The notes under the pieces: model-generated
Databases searched by the model: none
What the model was told of the DNA's origin: nothing
Seen by the model: the letters and a program-made list of their open reading frames with translations, nothing else
Assembly (NCBI RefSeq): GCF_029760955.1
Contig: NZ_CP121682.1
Location: 1,922,001-1,986,000 of the forward strand
DNA: 64,000 nt
Origin: Streptomyces cathayae
GTDB taxonomy: Bacteria > Actinomycetota > Actinomycetes > Streptomycetales > Streptomycetaceae
Direction: 5' to 3'
In this document: in pieces, positions 23,945 to 33,191 of the stretch
How positions within the stretch are numbered: the stretch's first letter is position 1
Layout: the number at the start of each line of letters is the position of its first letter
Made by a program: the position numbers and the translations under genes

Positions 23945-25174
23945 CTACCCCTGCACCGCGTCCCGCTCGACCGGACAGCTCATGCAGCGCGGTCCGCCCC
24001 TCCCCCGGCCGAGTTCGCTGCCGGGGATCTCGATCACCTCGATGCCCTGCTTGCGCAGATGCGTGTTGGTGGTGGCGTTGCGCTCGTAGGCGACGACCAC
24101 ACCCGGTTCCACGGCCAGGACGTTGCAGCCGTCGTCCCACTGCTCGCGCTCGGCGGCGTGGACGTCCTGGGTCGCGGTCAGCACCCGGATCTCGCTGAGC
24201 CCGAGCGCGGCGGCGATGGCCCGGTGCATGTGCTCCGGCGGATGGTCGGTGACCTTGAGCTCCTTGTCCCCGGCACCGGGTTCGATGGTGTACGAACGGA
24301 GCATGCCGAGGCCGGCGTACTGGGTGAAGGTGTCGCCGTCGATCATCGTCATCACCGTGTCCAGGTGCATGACGGCGCGCCTCTTCGGCATGTCGAGGGC
24401 GACGATGGTCTCGGCGGAACCGGCGGCGAACAGCTTGTGCGCGAGCATCTCCACGGCCTGCGGGGTGGTCCGCTCGCTCATGCCGATCAGCACCGCGCCG
24501 TTGCCGATGACCAGGACGTCCCCGCCCTCGATGGTGGACGGGTAGTCGGCCTGCCCCTCGGACCAGACGTGGAAGTCCTCCCCGCGGAACAGCGGGTGGT
24601 GCCGGTAGATCGCCTCGAAGTGCACGGTCTCACGCTGCCGGGCGGGCCAGCGCATGGCGTTGATGGAGACCCCGTCGTAGATCCAGGCGGAGGTGTCCCG
24701 GGTGAAGAGGTGGTTGGGCAGCGGGCGGAGCAGGAAGTCGTCGAGTTCCATGGCGTGGAAACGCACGGACGTCGGTTCGGGGTGGACGTCCAGGAACTCC
24801 CGCTTGGTCATCCCCCCGACCAGCGCCTCGGCGAGCTCGGCCGCGGGCAGCGGCTCGAACGCCGCACGGAGGTGGTCGGTGGCCAGCGGGCCGTACTCCT
24901 TCTCGTCGAAGACACGGTCCAGGACGAGCTCACGGGCCGCCGGGATGTCCAGCGTCGAGGCGAGCAGATCACCGAAGAGGTGGACGGCGACCCCCCGGTC
25001 GCGCAGGACGTCGGCGAACCCGTCGTGCTCGGCGCGCGCCCGGCGCACCCAGAGCACGTCGTCGAAGAGCAGGGCGTCCTTGTTGCTGGGGGTGAGCCTT
25101 TTGAGCTCGAGATCGGGCCGGTGCAGGATGACGCGGCGCAGCCGTCCGGCCTCGGAGTCGACGTGGTAGGTCAT
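23945..25174 (-). CDS. arcA: Arginine deiminase
   Basis: A 409-residue arginine deiminase (arginine to citrulline and ammonia). Conserved segments: [19 protein letters not shown], the [20 protein letters not shown] segment with substrate acids, [10 protein letters not shown] with the catalytic His, and the C-terminal [13 protein letters not shown], whose second cysteine is the catalytic nucleophile. It begins at [10 protein letters not shown]. It is followed by ornithine carbamoyltransferase, so two steps of the ADI pathway are here. No carbamate kinase or arginine/ornithine antiporter gene is present in the window, so ATP yield would need genes elsewhere. Confidence 0.95.
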   Translation of the reverse strand: MTYHVDSEAGRLRRVILHRPDLELKRLTPSNKDALLFDDVLWVRRARAEHDGFADVLRDRGVAVHLFGDLLASTLDIPAARELVLDRVFDEKEYGPLATDHLRAAFEPLPAAELAEALVGGMTKREFLDVHPEPTSVRFHAMELDDFLLRPLPNHLFTRDTSAWIYDGVSINAMRWPARQRETVHFEAIYRHHPLFRGEDFHVWSEGQADYPSTIEGGDVLVIGNGAVLIGMSERTTPQAVEMLAHKLFAAGSAETIVALDMPKRRAVMHLDTVMTMIDGDTFTQYAGLGMLRSYTIEPGAGDKELKVTDHPPEHMHRAIAAALGLSEIRVLTATQDVHAAEREQWDDGCNVLAVEPGVVVAYERNATTNTHLRKQGIEVIEIPGSELGRGRGGPRCMSCPVERDAVQG

Positions 25175-25481
25175 GTATCCATCCTGACCACCCGGCGGGC
25201 TGTTCACCCCTCCGCGGCCGGGACGGGCCTCGGCCGCGGGCAGCCGGTACGCCGCCGACGAAGCGGCGGGACGAGATCGCGTCCGGCCCGGCGTCCGTGC
25301 TCACGTCCTCGCCGCCCTGCCCGGCGCCTCCGCCGGACGGAACAGCGGCTCTCCGGCGGGCACCGTCCGCCGACCAGGGCGTTCGGGTGTGCACGGGTGA
25401 TCTGCAACCAGGGCCCCGTCGTTCTCGTGCTCCATCCGGTTGGGGCGGGGTGCGGGGTCCCGCTTGGCCGATGGACCTGCG
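25175..25481. other. Gene-free interval upstream of arcA
   Basis: About 300 bp with several open frames of poor composition (Arg/Pro/Ala only). I find no recognisable gene, repeat or RNA here. The arcA promoter must lie at its left end. Confidence 0.4.
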
Positions 25482-25945
25482 TCAGGAGACGCCCAGGGCT
25501 TCGAGGAGGCGGGCGGGGCGGCGGCTGTGGTGACGGAGAGCCTGGGCAATGCCGGTCCAGTCGTCGGGACGGAGGACGCCGAGGGTGAGGTCGCGCAGGC
25601 CGACCATGGCGTGGGCAGTGCCGATGCGGACATGGAAGGCGTCCTCGCCGAACGTCACGTCGCGGACATCGTGGTCCTCGCTCTCGATCCATCAGCTCCG
25701 TCTCATGCACTCCGCGAGTTGTCCGGCCTGTCCGTACAGGGTGTCCAGGCTGGTGAGGGCACAGGCGCGATCGGGGGCGGCCTTCCCGTTCCGGACAGCG
25801 CGGCGGACGAGCTGGAGGACCTGCGCCGCGTGCGGGCAGGGGAGCCGGTTCACCGTGGCGGCCTTCAGCCGTCGGGTCTCGTCACGGCCCCGGAAGGTGC
25901 CCCGGCCGCGGTGGCCGAGCGGGACATTCCGCCAGGGCAGTTCCT
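25482..25945 (-). pseudogene. ISAs1-family transposase, C-terminal remnant
   Basis: Two frames read the end of an ISAs1-type DDE transposase. The first gives HAAQVLQLVRRAVRNGK, ACALTSLDTLYGQAGQLAE and a broken HW-like end. After a frameshift near 25,690 the other gives DHDVRDVTFGEDAFHVRIGT, AMVGLRDLTLGVLR and ALRHHSRRPARLLEAL, with VRDVTFGED being the family hallmark. The N-terminal two-thirds, including two of the catalytic acids, are absent. It lies directly upstream of, and opposed to, the lasso-peptide cluster. Confidence 0.7.
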
Positions 25946-26081
25946 TGGACGGCCGACACAAGAAAAGGGAGATGGCAGGAAGTTGCAAATGACTTCGTTC
26001 GCTTGCTGCCGAAGGCTGCACCATGCCAGCATGAACTCCGGGGAAAGACCCCTGGATAACTAAAGAAAGGGGGCCGCATAA

Positions 26082-26198
26082 ATGGCCACCAAGGAGATCT
26101 ACGAGGTTCCGCTCTTCCTCGAGGCCGGGGAATTCCGGTCCGCCACCGGTTGGCTCTTCAAGGGCAGCTGGGACTGGTTCGGTGGAGCGATCGTCTAA
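26082..26198 (+). CDS. Lasso peptide precursor (A)
   Basis: A 38-residue precursor, too short for most gene finders. The leader has the B1-binding pattern Tyr7-x-x-Pro10 ... Gly16-x-Phe18 and the conserved Thr22 at position -2. Cleavage after Gly23 gives the core WLFKGSWDWFGGAIV. Asp8 of the core is spaced to close an 8-residue macrolactam with the N-terminal amine of Trp1, leaving a 7-residue tail. The end of the leader (GEFRSATG then Trp) closely resembles that of fusilassin, which also starts with Trp. A ribosome site AAAGGGGG precedes the ATG. If cleavage were after Thr22, the ring would be Gly1-Asp9. Confidence 0.9.
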   Translation: MATKEIYEVPLFLEAGEFRSATGWLFKGSWDWFGGAIV

Positions 26199-26219
26199 TT
26201 CGAACGTAGGAATCAGCTG

Positions 26220-28064
26220 ATGCCGAGCCGCGGTACGCCTTTCTTCTTCGCGTTCTCCGACAGTGAGGCCGGGCGTTTCGCGGCCCGGCGTCTGCGCCGT
26301 GAGAACACCGGCCTGCGCGTCGTCGCACACGCGTCCGGCCGCCCGTGGGTGGTCGGGCGCTGGGCCGACGAGGACATCGCCGTCGCACGGGCAGGATCGA
26401 CGGCCGTTGTCCTGATCGGCACCCTTCCGGAGCTGTGCGACCGGTTGACCGACCGGGTCGAGCGGCTGCGCGACCTGGATGAACTGGACACCCTGAGCAC
26501 GTCGGTGGCGGGCGACTTCCACCTCCTCGCCTGCCTGGCCGGCGACATGCGGGTACAGGGCACCGCCTACGGCAGCCGAAGGATCTTCCACACGCGGTCC
26601 CAGGACACCGAAGTGGTGGCCGACCGGGCCGCCCTGCTGGCCGAGTTCGTCGGTGCCCGACTCGACGAGGCCGCCGTCGCGATGCGTCTGGTGCAGCCGC
26701 TGCCCGCGCTGTTGGCCGAGCGTGTGCTGTGGCACGGGGTGTCCGCCGTACCGCCCGGCCGGCAGCTGACGCTTCAGGCGGACGGACGGCTGCGCAGCCG
26801 GCGCTGGCACCGGCCGCCCGAGCCGCGCGTGCCGCTGGCACAGGGCGCGGCCGCGGTCCGCTCGGCCCTGACGGACGCCGTGGCGGCCAGGACCCGTCTG
26901 GGCGGGCTGATCAGCGGCGACCTGTCCGGGGGAATGGACTCCACCTCGATTTGCTCGCTCGCGGCCAGGGACGGGACCGCGAAACTCATCGCCTGCACAG
27001 CTCCGGGCGACGAGTCCGAGAACGACGACGGATTTTACGCCCGGCTCGCCGTCGAGAAAATGCCGGGCACCGAACACTTCGTTCTGCCGAAGGACGAGCT
27101 CCCGCTTTTTTACAGCGGGATACTCGATGAACACAGCAGAACGGACACGCCTTCCATTTTCGCCGTCTCGCGTGACCGGGCGACGGTGCTGAATTCCCGG
27201 ATGGCCGAGCGGGGTTCCCGGCTGCACCTCACCGGCTATGGAGGTGACCACCTCTTTCTGGGGTCGGCCGCCCAGTACCACGGTCTCCTGCCGCGCAGAC
27301 CTGTACTGAGTCTTCAGCAGCTTCGTGCCTACCGGATCCTTTTCTCCTGGAGTTGGCGCGAGGTACTCGCGCAACTCGCCGACCGCCGCTCCTACCGGTC
27401 CGCCCTGGCCTCGCTGAGTGTGCACCGATCGGGCGACCTGAGCATCAGCGCCCCTGCCCTGGGCTGGCTGGTCCCTCCGCACATTCCGGTGTGGCTCACC
27501 GGTGACTGCCGCGCGATGATCCAGCGCCAGTTCGCCGAGGCTGCCCACAACGCGGAGCCGTACGCCCCCACCAGCGGCCGGCACCGCGAACTGGAGGCCA
27601 TCCACGTCGGAACTCAGGAGATGCGCGCGGTGAGCGAGATGGTCCGGCACGTCGGCGTGCCCCTGGCCACGCCCTACTTCGACGATCACGTGATAGACGC
27701 GGCCCTGTCCGTGCGCATCGAGGACCGGGCGACACCATGGGCGTACAAGCCGCTGCTGACCGAGGCCATGCGCGGCATCGTCGCGGACGGATGCCTGGCA
27801 CGCACCACCAAGGGCGACGGCTCCCGGGACGAGACGGGCGGCCTCTACCGGCACCGGGACGAACTCGCCGCCCTGTGGGACGACAGCGCGCTGACCGCGC
27901 TGGGCCTGGTCGATGCCGAGGCATTGCGACAGTCGACCACCCGTCCCGGCTCGCCCGAGATGCAGGACAGCGCCATCAGCAGCGTCCTCGCCTGCGAAGT
28001 CTGGCTGCGCACGGCATACAACGGAGCGTCACGCAACGAAGCACCACGGAGGACGACAGCATGA
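26220..28064 (+). CDS. Lasso peptide macrolactam synthetase (C), asparagine-synthetase-like
   Basis: A 614-residue asparagine-synthetase B homologue. The N-terminal ~200 residues are a degenerate glutaminase-like domain without the catalytic Cys2 (it starts MPSRGTPFFF), as in lasso cyclases. The ATP pyrophosphatase motif SGDLSGGMDSTS is at ~233-244, and HLTGYGGDHLFLG follows at ~340. It activates the core Asp side chain with ATP so that the alpha-amine can attack and close the ring. It follows the precursor by 21 bp and overlaps the next gene (ATGA). Confidence 0.93.
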   Translation: MPSRGTPFFFAFSDSEAGRFAARRLRRENTGLRVVAHASGRPWVVGRWADEDIAVARAGSTAVVLIGTLPELCDRLTDRVERLRDLDELDTLSTSVAGDFHLLACLAGDMRVQGTAYGSRRIFHTRSQDTEVVADRAALLAEFVGARLDEAAVAMRLVQPLPALLAERVLWHGVSAVPPGRQLTLQADGRLRSRRWHRPPEPRVPLAQGAAAVRSALTDAVAARTRLGGLISGDLSGGMDSTSICSLAARDGTAKLIACTAPGDESENDDGFYARLAVEKMPGTEHFVLPKDELPLFYSGILDEHSRTDTPSIFAVSRDRATVLNSRMAERGSRLHLTGYGGDHLFLGSAAQYHGLLPRRPVLSLQQLRAYRILFSWSWREVLAQLADRRSYRSALASLSVHRSGDLSISAPALGWLVPPHIPVWLTGDCRAMIQRQFAEAAHNAEPYAPTSGRHRELEAIHVGTQEMRAVSEMVRHVGVPLATPYFDDHVIDAALSVRIEDRATPWAYKPLLTEAMRGIVADGCLARTTKGDGSRDETGGLYRHRDELAALWDDSALTALGLVDAEALRQSTTRPGSPEMQDSAISSVLACEVWLRTAYNGASRNEAPRRTTA

Positions 28065-28318
28065 CCCTGAAGGTCAGCAAGCACCTGAAGTTGGCCGAAA
28101 CCGAGTTCGGCGCGGCGATGCTCGACGAGAAGAGCGGGCGGTACTGGCAGCTGAACCCCGCCGCGGCGACCATCGCCCGTGCCCTCCTGGACGGCGGGAC
28201 CCCCGAGGACGCCGTCCGCGCCGTCACCGACAGGTTCGACGTGGACGACGCCCGCGCATCGGCCGACGTGCGGAACCTGGTGGAAGCGATGCGCGCCGCC
28301 GGGGTGGTGCGGGGATGA
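28061..28318 (+). CDS. Lasso peptide RRE protein (B1), PqqD-like
   Basis: An 85-residue RiPP recognition element of the PqqD fold: GAAMLDEKSGRYWQLNPAAATIARALLDGG then AVTDRFDVDDARASADVRNLVEAMRAAGVV. It binds the YxxP leader and presents the precursor to the protease and cyclase. It is a separate gene from the protease, as is normal in actinobacteria, and is tightly coupled on both sides by ATGA overlaps. Confidence 0.92.
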   Translation: MTLKVSKHLKLAETEFGAAMLDEKSGRYWQLNPAAATIARALLDGGTPEDAVRAVTDRFDVDDARASADVRNLVEAMRAAGVVRG

Positions 28319-28773
28319 GTATGGCCCTCGCGTTGAAACGCGACCGCCGAAAACGGCCCCTGGGCCTGCGTGTGCGCACCCGCGCCGCCATCATCGCCGC
28401 ACGGCTGCTGGTGTTTCTGCCCCCGCACCGGCTGCGGCGGGTCATGGGGGCGTTTCGCCGCGGAGCCGAACCGGCCACCGTCGAGCAGGCCACCGCCGCC
28501 CGGGAGTCCGTACTCGCGGCGAGCCTCGCCCTCAACGGCCTGCGCGCCTGCTTGCCCCGGTCCGTGTCGGTCGCCCTGCTGTGCCGCCTGCTCGGCGTGT
28601 GGCCCACTTGGTGTGTCGGCACCCGCACGGCTCCCCCGTTCGCGGCGCATGCCTGGGTCGAGGCGGAAGGCCGACTGGTCGGTGAGCAGGGGGTGTACAA
28701 CGCCTATGCGCGACTGATGAGCGTGCCACCCCTCGTGTCCCCGGAGCCGGCCGACGCCGCCGGTGTGCGGTGA
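28315..28773 (+). CDS. Lasso peptide leader protease (B2), transglutaminase-like
   Basis: A 152-residue cysteine protease of the lasso B2 family. Cys79 in LRACLPRSVS and His112 in FAAHAWVEAEGRLVGE are the catalytic pair, with a helical N-terminus (RAAIIAARLLVFLPPHRLRRV). It removes the leader after Gly23. It is the last gene of the cluster. No ABC transporter, GNAT, kinase or other tailoring gene follows, so export and immunity are not explained by local genes. Confidence 0.92.
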   Translation: MSMALALKRDRRKRPLGLRVRTRAAIIAARLLVFLPPHRLRRVMGAFRRGAEPATVEQATAARESVLAASLALNGLRACLPRSVSVALLCRLLGVWPTWCVGTRTAPPFAAHAWVEAEGRLVGEQGVYNAYARLMSVPPLVSPEPADAAGVR

Positions 28774-28983
28774 ACCGGGGGCCGGGCTGCGGTCGGCGTG
28801 CGACAGCCCGCTGACCGGCACTCAAGTGCGCGCCGCACCACGGGCGTGGACGAGAGACCCGCGGTGCCCGCAGGTACGAGATCGCGCCGTCCCATGTGGC
28901 GCAGGAACTCGCCGAGACGGTCAGACGACCGCGGCAGGAATCCCCGCCCTCATGGCCTTGCTCCTCAGGACGGGGAGCGGAAG
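28774..28983. other. Gap between the lasso cluster and the RNA-repair operon
   Basis: Two convergent units end here. I see no gene and no clear hairpin terminator in these 210 bp. Confidence 0.4.
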
Positions 28984-31548
28984 TCAAAGCCGCGGGTCGA
29001 CGGGCTCCGACTCCAGGGCCAGGACGCCGAAGACCGCCTCGTGGACCCGCCACAGGGGTTCGCCCTCGGCGAGCCGGTCCAGTGCCTCCAGGCCGAGCGC
29101 GTACTCGCGGACGGCCAGGGACCGCTTGTGGCCCAGGGACCGGCCGCGCAGCCGGGCCAGGTTCTCGGGGCGCGTGTACTCGGGACCGTAGATGATCCGC
29201 AGGTACTCGCGGCCCCGGCACTTGATCCCGGGCTGCACCAGGCGGTCCTTCGGATCGCGGACCAGGGCGCCGACCGGTTTGACGACCATGCCCTCGCCGC
29301 CGCGTCCGGTCATCTCCAGCCACCAGTCGACACCCGCCCGCACCGACTCCGGGTCGGCGGGGTCGACGTACAGGCGGCGGGTGGTCCGCAGCAGACCGGT
29401 GGCGTCGTGTTCGACCATGCGGTCGAGCAGGGCGAGCTGCTCGTCGTGCGGCAGGGCGGCGAGGCTGCGGCCCTGGACGGCGAGGATCTGGAACGGGGCG
29501 AGGCGTACGCCGTCCAGTCCCTCGGTGGGCCAGCAGTAACGGCGGTAGGCGTCGGTGAACGCGGCGGCGTCGTCGGCGCGTTCACTCTGTCGGTCCAGGA
29601 GCTCCTTCACCTCCACGCCCCGGGCGGCAGCCTCCTCCAGGGCCGCCAGCGCGCCCGGGAACACCGCGCCGGAGGCGGCGCCCACGGCGGCGTACTGCGC
29701 ACGCAGCAGCCCGGCCGCCTTCAGCGACCACGGCATCAACTCGGCGTCCAGCAGCAGCCATTCCGTCTCGAGCGTGTCCCAGAGCCCGGCCTCGGTGACC
29801 GCCGTGCGCAGCCGGCCGAGGATCTCCTCGGTGACCGCGGCGTCGTCGAAGAACGGGCGTCCGGTACGAGTGTAGAGCGATCCGGCCGGGCCGTTCTCGA
29901 CGCCGAAGTGCCGGGCGGCCGCGGCCGCGTCCCGGCAGACCAGGGCGACCGCCCGCGACCCCATGTGCTTCTCCTCGCACACGACACGCTCGACCCCGTC
30001 CTCCCGGTACTGGGCGAAGGCCTCGACCGGGTGCTCCAGGTAGCCGTCCAGGCGGGAGGTGGCCGTGGGGGCCATGGTCGGCGGGAGGTAGGGCAGCAGG
30101 CGCGGGTCGATCGCGAAGCGGCTCATGACCTCCAGCGCGGCGGCGGCGTTCTCCTCGCGCACGGCGACCCGGCCGGCGTGCCGGGTCTCCACGGCCCGGC
30201 GGCCGTGCACGTCGGCGAGGTCCAGCGGACGGCCGTCGTGCCCGCCGGGAGCCTCGGTGCGCAGCGGGCGGACCGGCTCGTACCAGACCCGCTCGGCCGG
30301 CACGTCGACCAGTTCCCGCTCCGGCCAGCGCAGCGCGGTGAGCTTGCCGCCGAAGACAGCGCCGGTGTCCAGACAGATGGTGTTGTTCAGCCAGGTCGCC
30401 TCGGGGACCGGGGTGTGGCCGTAGACGACGGCGGCCCGGCCCCGGTAGTCCTCGGCCCACGGGTAGCGCACGGGCAGGCCGAACTCGTCGGTCTCGCCGG
30501 TGGTGTCGCCGTACAGGGCGTGGCTGCGGACCCGGCCGGAGGTACGGCCGTGGTACTTCTCCGGCAGCCCGGCGTGGCAGACGACCAGCCGGCCGCCGTC
30601 GAGGACGTAGTGACTGACCAGGCCGTCGACGAACTCCCGTACCTCAGACCGGAACTCCTCACCCTCCCGATCCATCTGCTCGACGGTCTCGGCAAGGCCG
30701 TGGGTGTGCTGGACCTTGCGGCCCTTCAGGTACCGCCCGAACTTGTTCTCGTGGTTGCCGGGCACGCACAGCGCGTTGCCCGACTTCACCATGGCCATGA
30801 CCCGCCGCAGCACGCCCGGACTGTCCGGCCCCCGGTCCACGAGGTCACCGACGAAGACCGCGGTGCGACCCTCGGAGTGCACCCCGTCGACGTATCCCAA
30901 CGCAACCAGCAGCGACTCCAGTTCGGCGGCGCAGCCGTGGACGTCGCCGATGATGTCGAAGGGCCCGGTGAGGTGGGTGAGGTCGTTGTACCGCTTCTCG
31001 GTGACGACGGTGGCGTCCTCGACCTCGGCGACACCCCGCAGGACGTGCACCTTGCGGAAGCCCTCGCGCTCCAGGCTCCGCAGGGAGCGGCGGAGTTCGC
31101 GGATGTGCCGCTGCACGACCCGGCGGGGCATGTCCGCGCGGTCGGAACGGGCCGCGTTGCGCTCGGCGCACACCTCCTCGGGCACGTCGAGCACGACGGC
31201 TATCGGCAGTACGTCGTGTTGCCTGGCCAGGTCGACCAGTTGGCGCCTGGCGTCCTGCTGGACGCTGGTGGCGTCGACGACGGTGCGCCGCCCCGCGGCG
31301 AGCCGCTTGCCCGCGATGTAGTGCAGGACGTCGAAGGCGTCCCCGGACGCACTCTGGTCGTTCTCGTCGTCGGCGACCAGGCCGCGGCAGAAGTCGGAGG
31401 AGATGACCTCGGTGGGCTTGAAGTGCCGACGGGCGAAGGTGGACTTGCCCGAGCCGGAGGCCCCGACGAGAACGACGAGGGAAAGGTCGGTGACGGGCAG
31501 AACCCGGCCCTCGGCGCTGCGGGCTTCGGCAGTGGTCTCGCTGCTCAC
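28984..31548 (-). CDS. pnkp: Bacterial polynucleotide kinase-phosphatase (RNA repair), Pnkp
   Basis: An 854-residue three-domain RNA-repair enzyme. A 5' kinase has the P-loop GASGSGKST at 29-37. A metallophosphatase follows with GDVHGC at 201, GDLVDRG at 234 and GNHENK at 264. The C-terminal ligase/adenylyltransferase has CEEKHMGSR at ~525-533, the Lys being the nucleotidyl acceptor. It heals cleaved RNA ends and works with Hen1, whose gene overlaps its start by 4 bp (ATGA). Homologues repair tRNAs cut by ribotoxins. All key motifs are intact. Confidence 0.95.
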   Translation of the reverse strand: MSSETTAEARSAEGRVLPVTDLSLVVLVGASGSGKSTFARRHFKPTEVISSDFCRGLVADDENDQSASGDAFDVLHYIAGKRLAAGRRTVVDATSVQQDARRQLVDLARQHDVLPIAVVLDVPEEVCAERNAARSDRADMPRRVVQRHIRELRRSLRSLEREGFRKVHVLRGVAEVEDATVVTEKRYNDLTHLTGPFDIIGDVHGCAAELESLLVALGYVDGVHSEGRTAVFVGDLVDRGPDSPGVLRRVMAMVKSGNALCVPGNHENKFGRYLKGRKVQHTHGLAETVEQMDREGEEFRSEVREFVDGLVSHYVLDGGRLVVCHAGLPEKYHGRTSGRVRSHALYGDTTGETDEFGLPVRYPWAEDYRGRAAVVYGHTPVPEATWLNNTICLDTGAVFGGKLTALRWPERELVDVPAERVWYEPVRPLRTEAPGGHDGRPLDLADVHGRRAVETRHAGRVAVREENAAAALEVMSRFAIDPRLLPYLPPTMAPTATSRLDGYLEHPVEAFAQYREDGVERVVCEEKHMGSRAVALVCRDAAAAARHFGVENGPAGSLYTRTGRPFFDDAAVTEEILGRLRTAVTEAGLWDTLETEWLLLDAELMPWSLKAAGLLRAQYAAVGAASGAVFPGALAALEEAAARGVEVKELLDRQSERADDAAAFTDAYRRYCWPTEGLDGVRLAPFQILAVQGRSLAALPHDEQLALLDRMVEHDATGLLRTTRRLYVDPADPESVRAGVDWWLEMTGRGGEGMVVKPVGALVRDPKDRLVQPGIKCRGREYLRIIYGPEYTRPENLARLRGRSLGHKRSLAVREYALGLEALDRLAEGEPLWRVHEAVFGVLALESEPVDPRL

Positions 31549-33026
31549 GCTGCCTTCACCTCTTCCTTCTTGTCCATGGTCTTCTTGTCCACTGTCACGA
31601 ACACGGCCATCTGGGTGGGCGGTCCGACCTCCGGGTCGTCCGGCCCCACGGGTGCGAACTCGACTTCGTAGCCGTACTGTTCGGCGACCCCGGCCGCCCA
31701 GCCGCGGAACTCCTCACGGGTCCACTCGAAGCGGTGGTCGCCGTGCCGGACATGCCCGGCCGGCAGGCTCTCCCAGCGCACGTTGTACTCGACGTTCGGG
31801 GTGGTCACGAGGACCGTACGGGGGCGGGCCGCGCCGAACACGGCGTACTCCAGGGCGGGCAGCCTCGGCGGGTCGAGGTGCTCGATCACCTCGCTGAGCA
31901 CGGCCGCGTCGTACCCCTGGAGCCGCTTGTCGGTGTACGACAGCGAGCCCTGCAGCAGCTTCACCCGCGCCGCCTGCCGCTCCCCCATGCGGTCCAGCTT
32001 GAGCCGCCGGGAGGCGCTGGTGAGCGCCCGCATGGACACGTCGAGGCCCACGATCTCGGTGAAGGCCGGGTTTCGCAGCAGCTCCTGCACCAACTGGCCC
32101 TGCCCGCACCCGAGATCGAGCACCCGGGCGGCCCCGGACGCACGCAGCGCGGCGACGATCGCGTCCCGACGCTGCACGGCGAGCGGGGTCGGCTTCTCCT
32201 CGCTCTCGCTGTCCTCCCCCACGGCGTTGTCGATCTCCTCGACCTCACTGTCGTCCGCCTCGGCCAGCCGGACCAGCTCGAGCCGTTCCATCGCCTCCCT
32301 CGTCAGCGACCAGCGCCGGGTGAGGTAACGGCTGGTGATCAGCTTCTGCTCCGGGTGGCCGGGCAGCCAGCCCTCACCGGCGCGCAGCAGCTTGTCCACC
32401 TCGTCGGACGCCACCCAGTAGTGCTTGGCGTCGTCGAGGACGGGGAGCAGGACGTAGAGGTGGCGCAGGGCCTCGGCGAGGGTGAGGGTGTCCGCCTCCA
32501 GGACGAGGCGTACGTACCGCGAGTCGCCCCACTGCGGGAACTCGGTGTCCAGGGGCACCGGCTCGGCCGTGACCGTCCAGCCGAGCGGCTCGAAGAGCCG
32601 GCCGACCAGTGCGGGGCCGCCGCGCGCGGGCAGCGCGGGTATCTCGATGCACAGCGGCAGCGGCTGCCCCGGCAGCTCCGGGCGGGCCTTGCACACACCG
32701 CGCATCGCGCTGGAGAAGACCGCGCTCAGCGCGACGGCGAGCAGCGAGGACGCCGCGTACGGACGGTCGTTGACGTACTGCGCGAGCGCGGCGTCGGGCG
32801 CACCACCCCGCCCCTTGCCCCTGCCCCGCCGGACCAGCGCCACCGCGTCCACCTCCAGCAGCAGCGCCGCCGTGCAGCGCTCGGCGTCCGCCTCGGGGTA
32901 GAGGACGTGCGCCGTGCCGTAGGAGGTGGAGAACGCCTGCGCCTTCCCGGGATGCTTGTGCAGCAGAAAACCCAGATCGGTCGCGGGACGCTCGGGGACG
33001 CCGGTGGTACTGATCATCAGGAACAC
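31545..33026 (-). CDS. hen1: 3'-terminal RNA ribose 2'-O-methyltransferase Hen1
   Basis: A 493-residue bacterial Hen1. The N-terminal half is the domain that activates the Pnkp ligase (MFLMISTTGVPERPATDLGF; YVNDRPYAASSLLAVALSAVF). The C-terminal methyltransferase has the SAM motif VLDLGCGQGQLVQ and the Mn-binding SEVIEHLDPPRL, with a further His in HGDHRFEWTREEF. It methylates the 2'-OH of the cleaved 3' end so that the repaired RNA resists re-cleavage. I chose the GTG at FLMISTTG because family members begin exactly there. It is the first gene of the repair operon. Confidence 0.95.
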   Translation of the reverse strand: MFLMISTTGVPERPATDLGFLLHKHPGKAQAFSTSYGTAHVLYPEADAERCTAALLLEVDAVALVRRGRGKGRGGAPDAALAQYVNDRPYAASSLLAVALSAVFSSAMRGVCKARPELPGQPLPLCIEIPALPARGGPALVGRLFEPLGWTVTAEPVPLDTEFPQWGDSRYVRLVLEADTLTLAEALRHLYVLLPVLDDAKHYWVASDEVDKLLRAGEGWLPGHPEQKLITSRYLTRRWSLTREAMERLELVRLAEADDSEVEEIDNAVGEDSESEEKPTPLAVQRRDAIVAALRASGAARVLDLGCGQGQLVQELLRNPAFTEIVGLDVSMRALTSASRRLKLDRMGERQAARVKLLQGSLSYTDKRLQGYDAAVLSEVIEHLDPPRLPALEYAVFGAARPRTVLVTTPNVEYNVRWESLPAGHVRHGDHRFEWTREEFRGWAAGVAEQYGYEVEFAPVGPDDPEVGPPTQMAVFVTVDKKTMDKKEEVKAA

Positions 33027-33191
33027 GTGACCGAGTATGGGCGGCGTCGGGCCCACACCGACACTCAATTACCGCGCGAACAACAGAGCCCCCACCAGGC
33101 CGGCAGGCAGCCGGCCCCAGAGGACGTCCTCCGGGCAACAGTCCGGCAGAGCAACCCATATCGACCGCCTCCGCTCCGCTCCTTGAACTCG
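33027..33191. other. Gap upstream of hen1
   Basis: 165 bp with the presumed hen1 promoter; no distinct element recognised. Confidence 0.3.

Noticed and set aside
22849..25174. A complete arginine deiminase operon (arcABCD)
   Set aside because: Only arcA and an ornithine carbamoyltransferase gene are present; neither carbamate kinase nor antiporter is encoded nearby.
25692..27854. A long minus-strand frame opposite the lasso cyclase
   Set aside because: Only its last ~100 codons (ISAs1 remnant) have meaning; the rest mirrors the cyclase gene.
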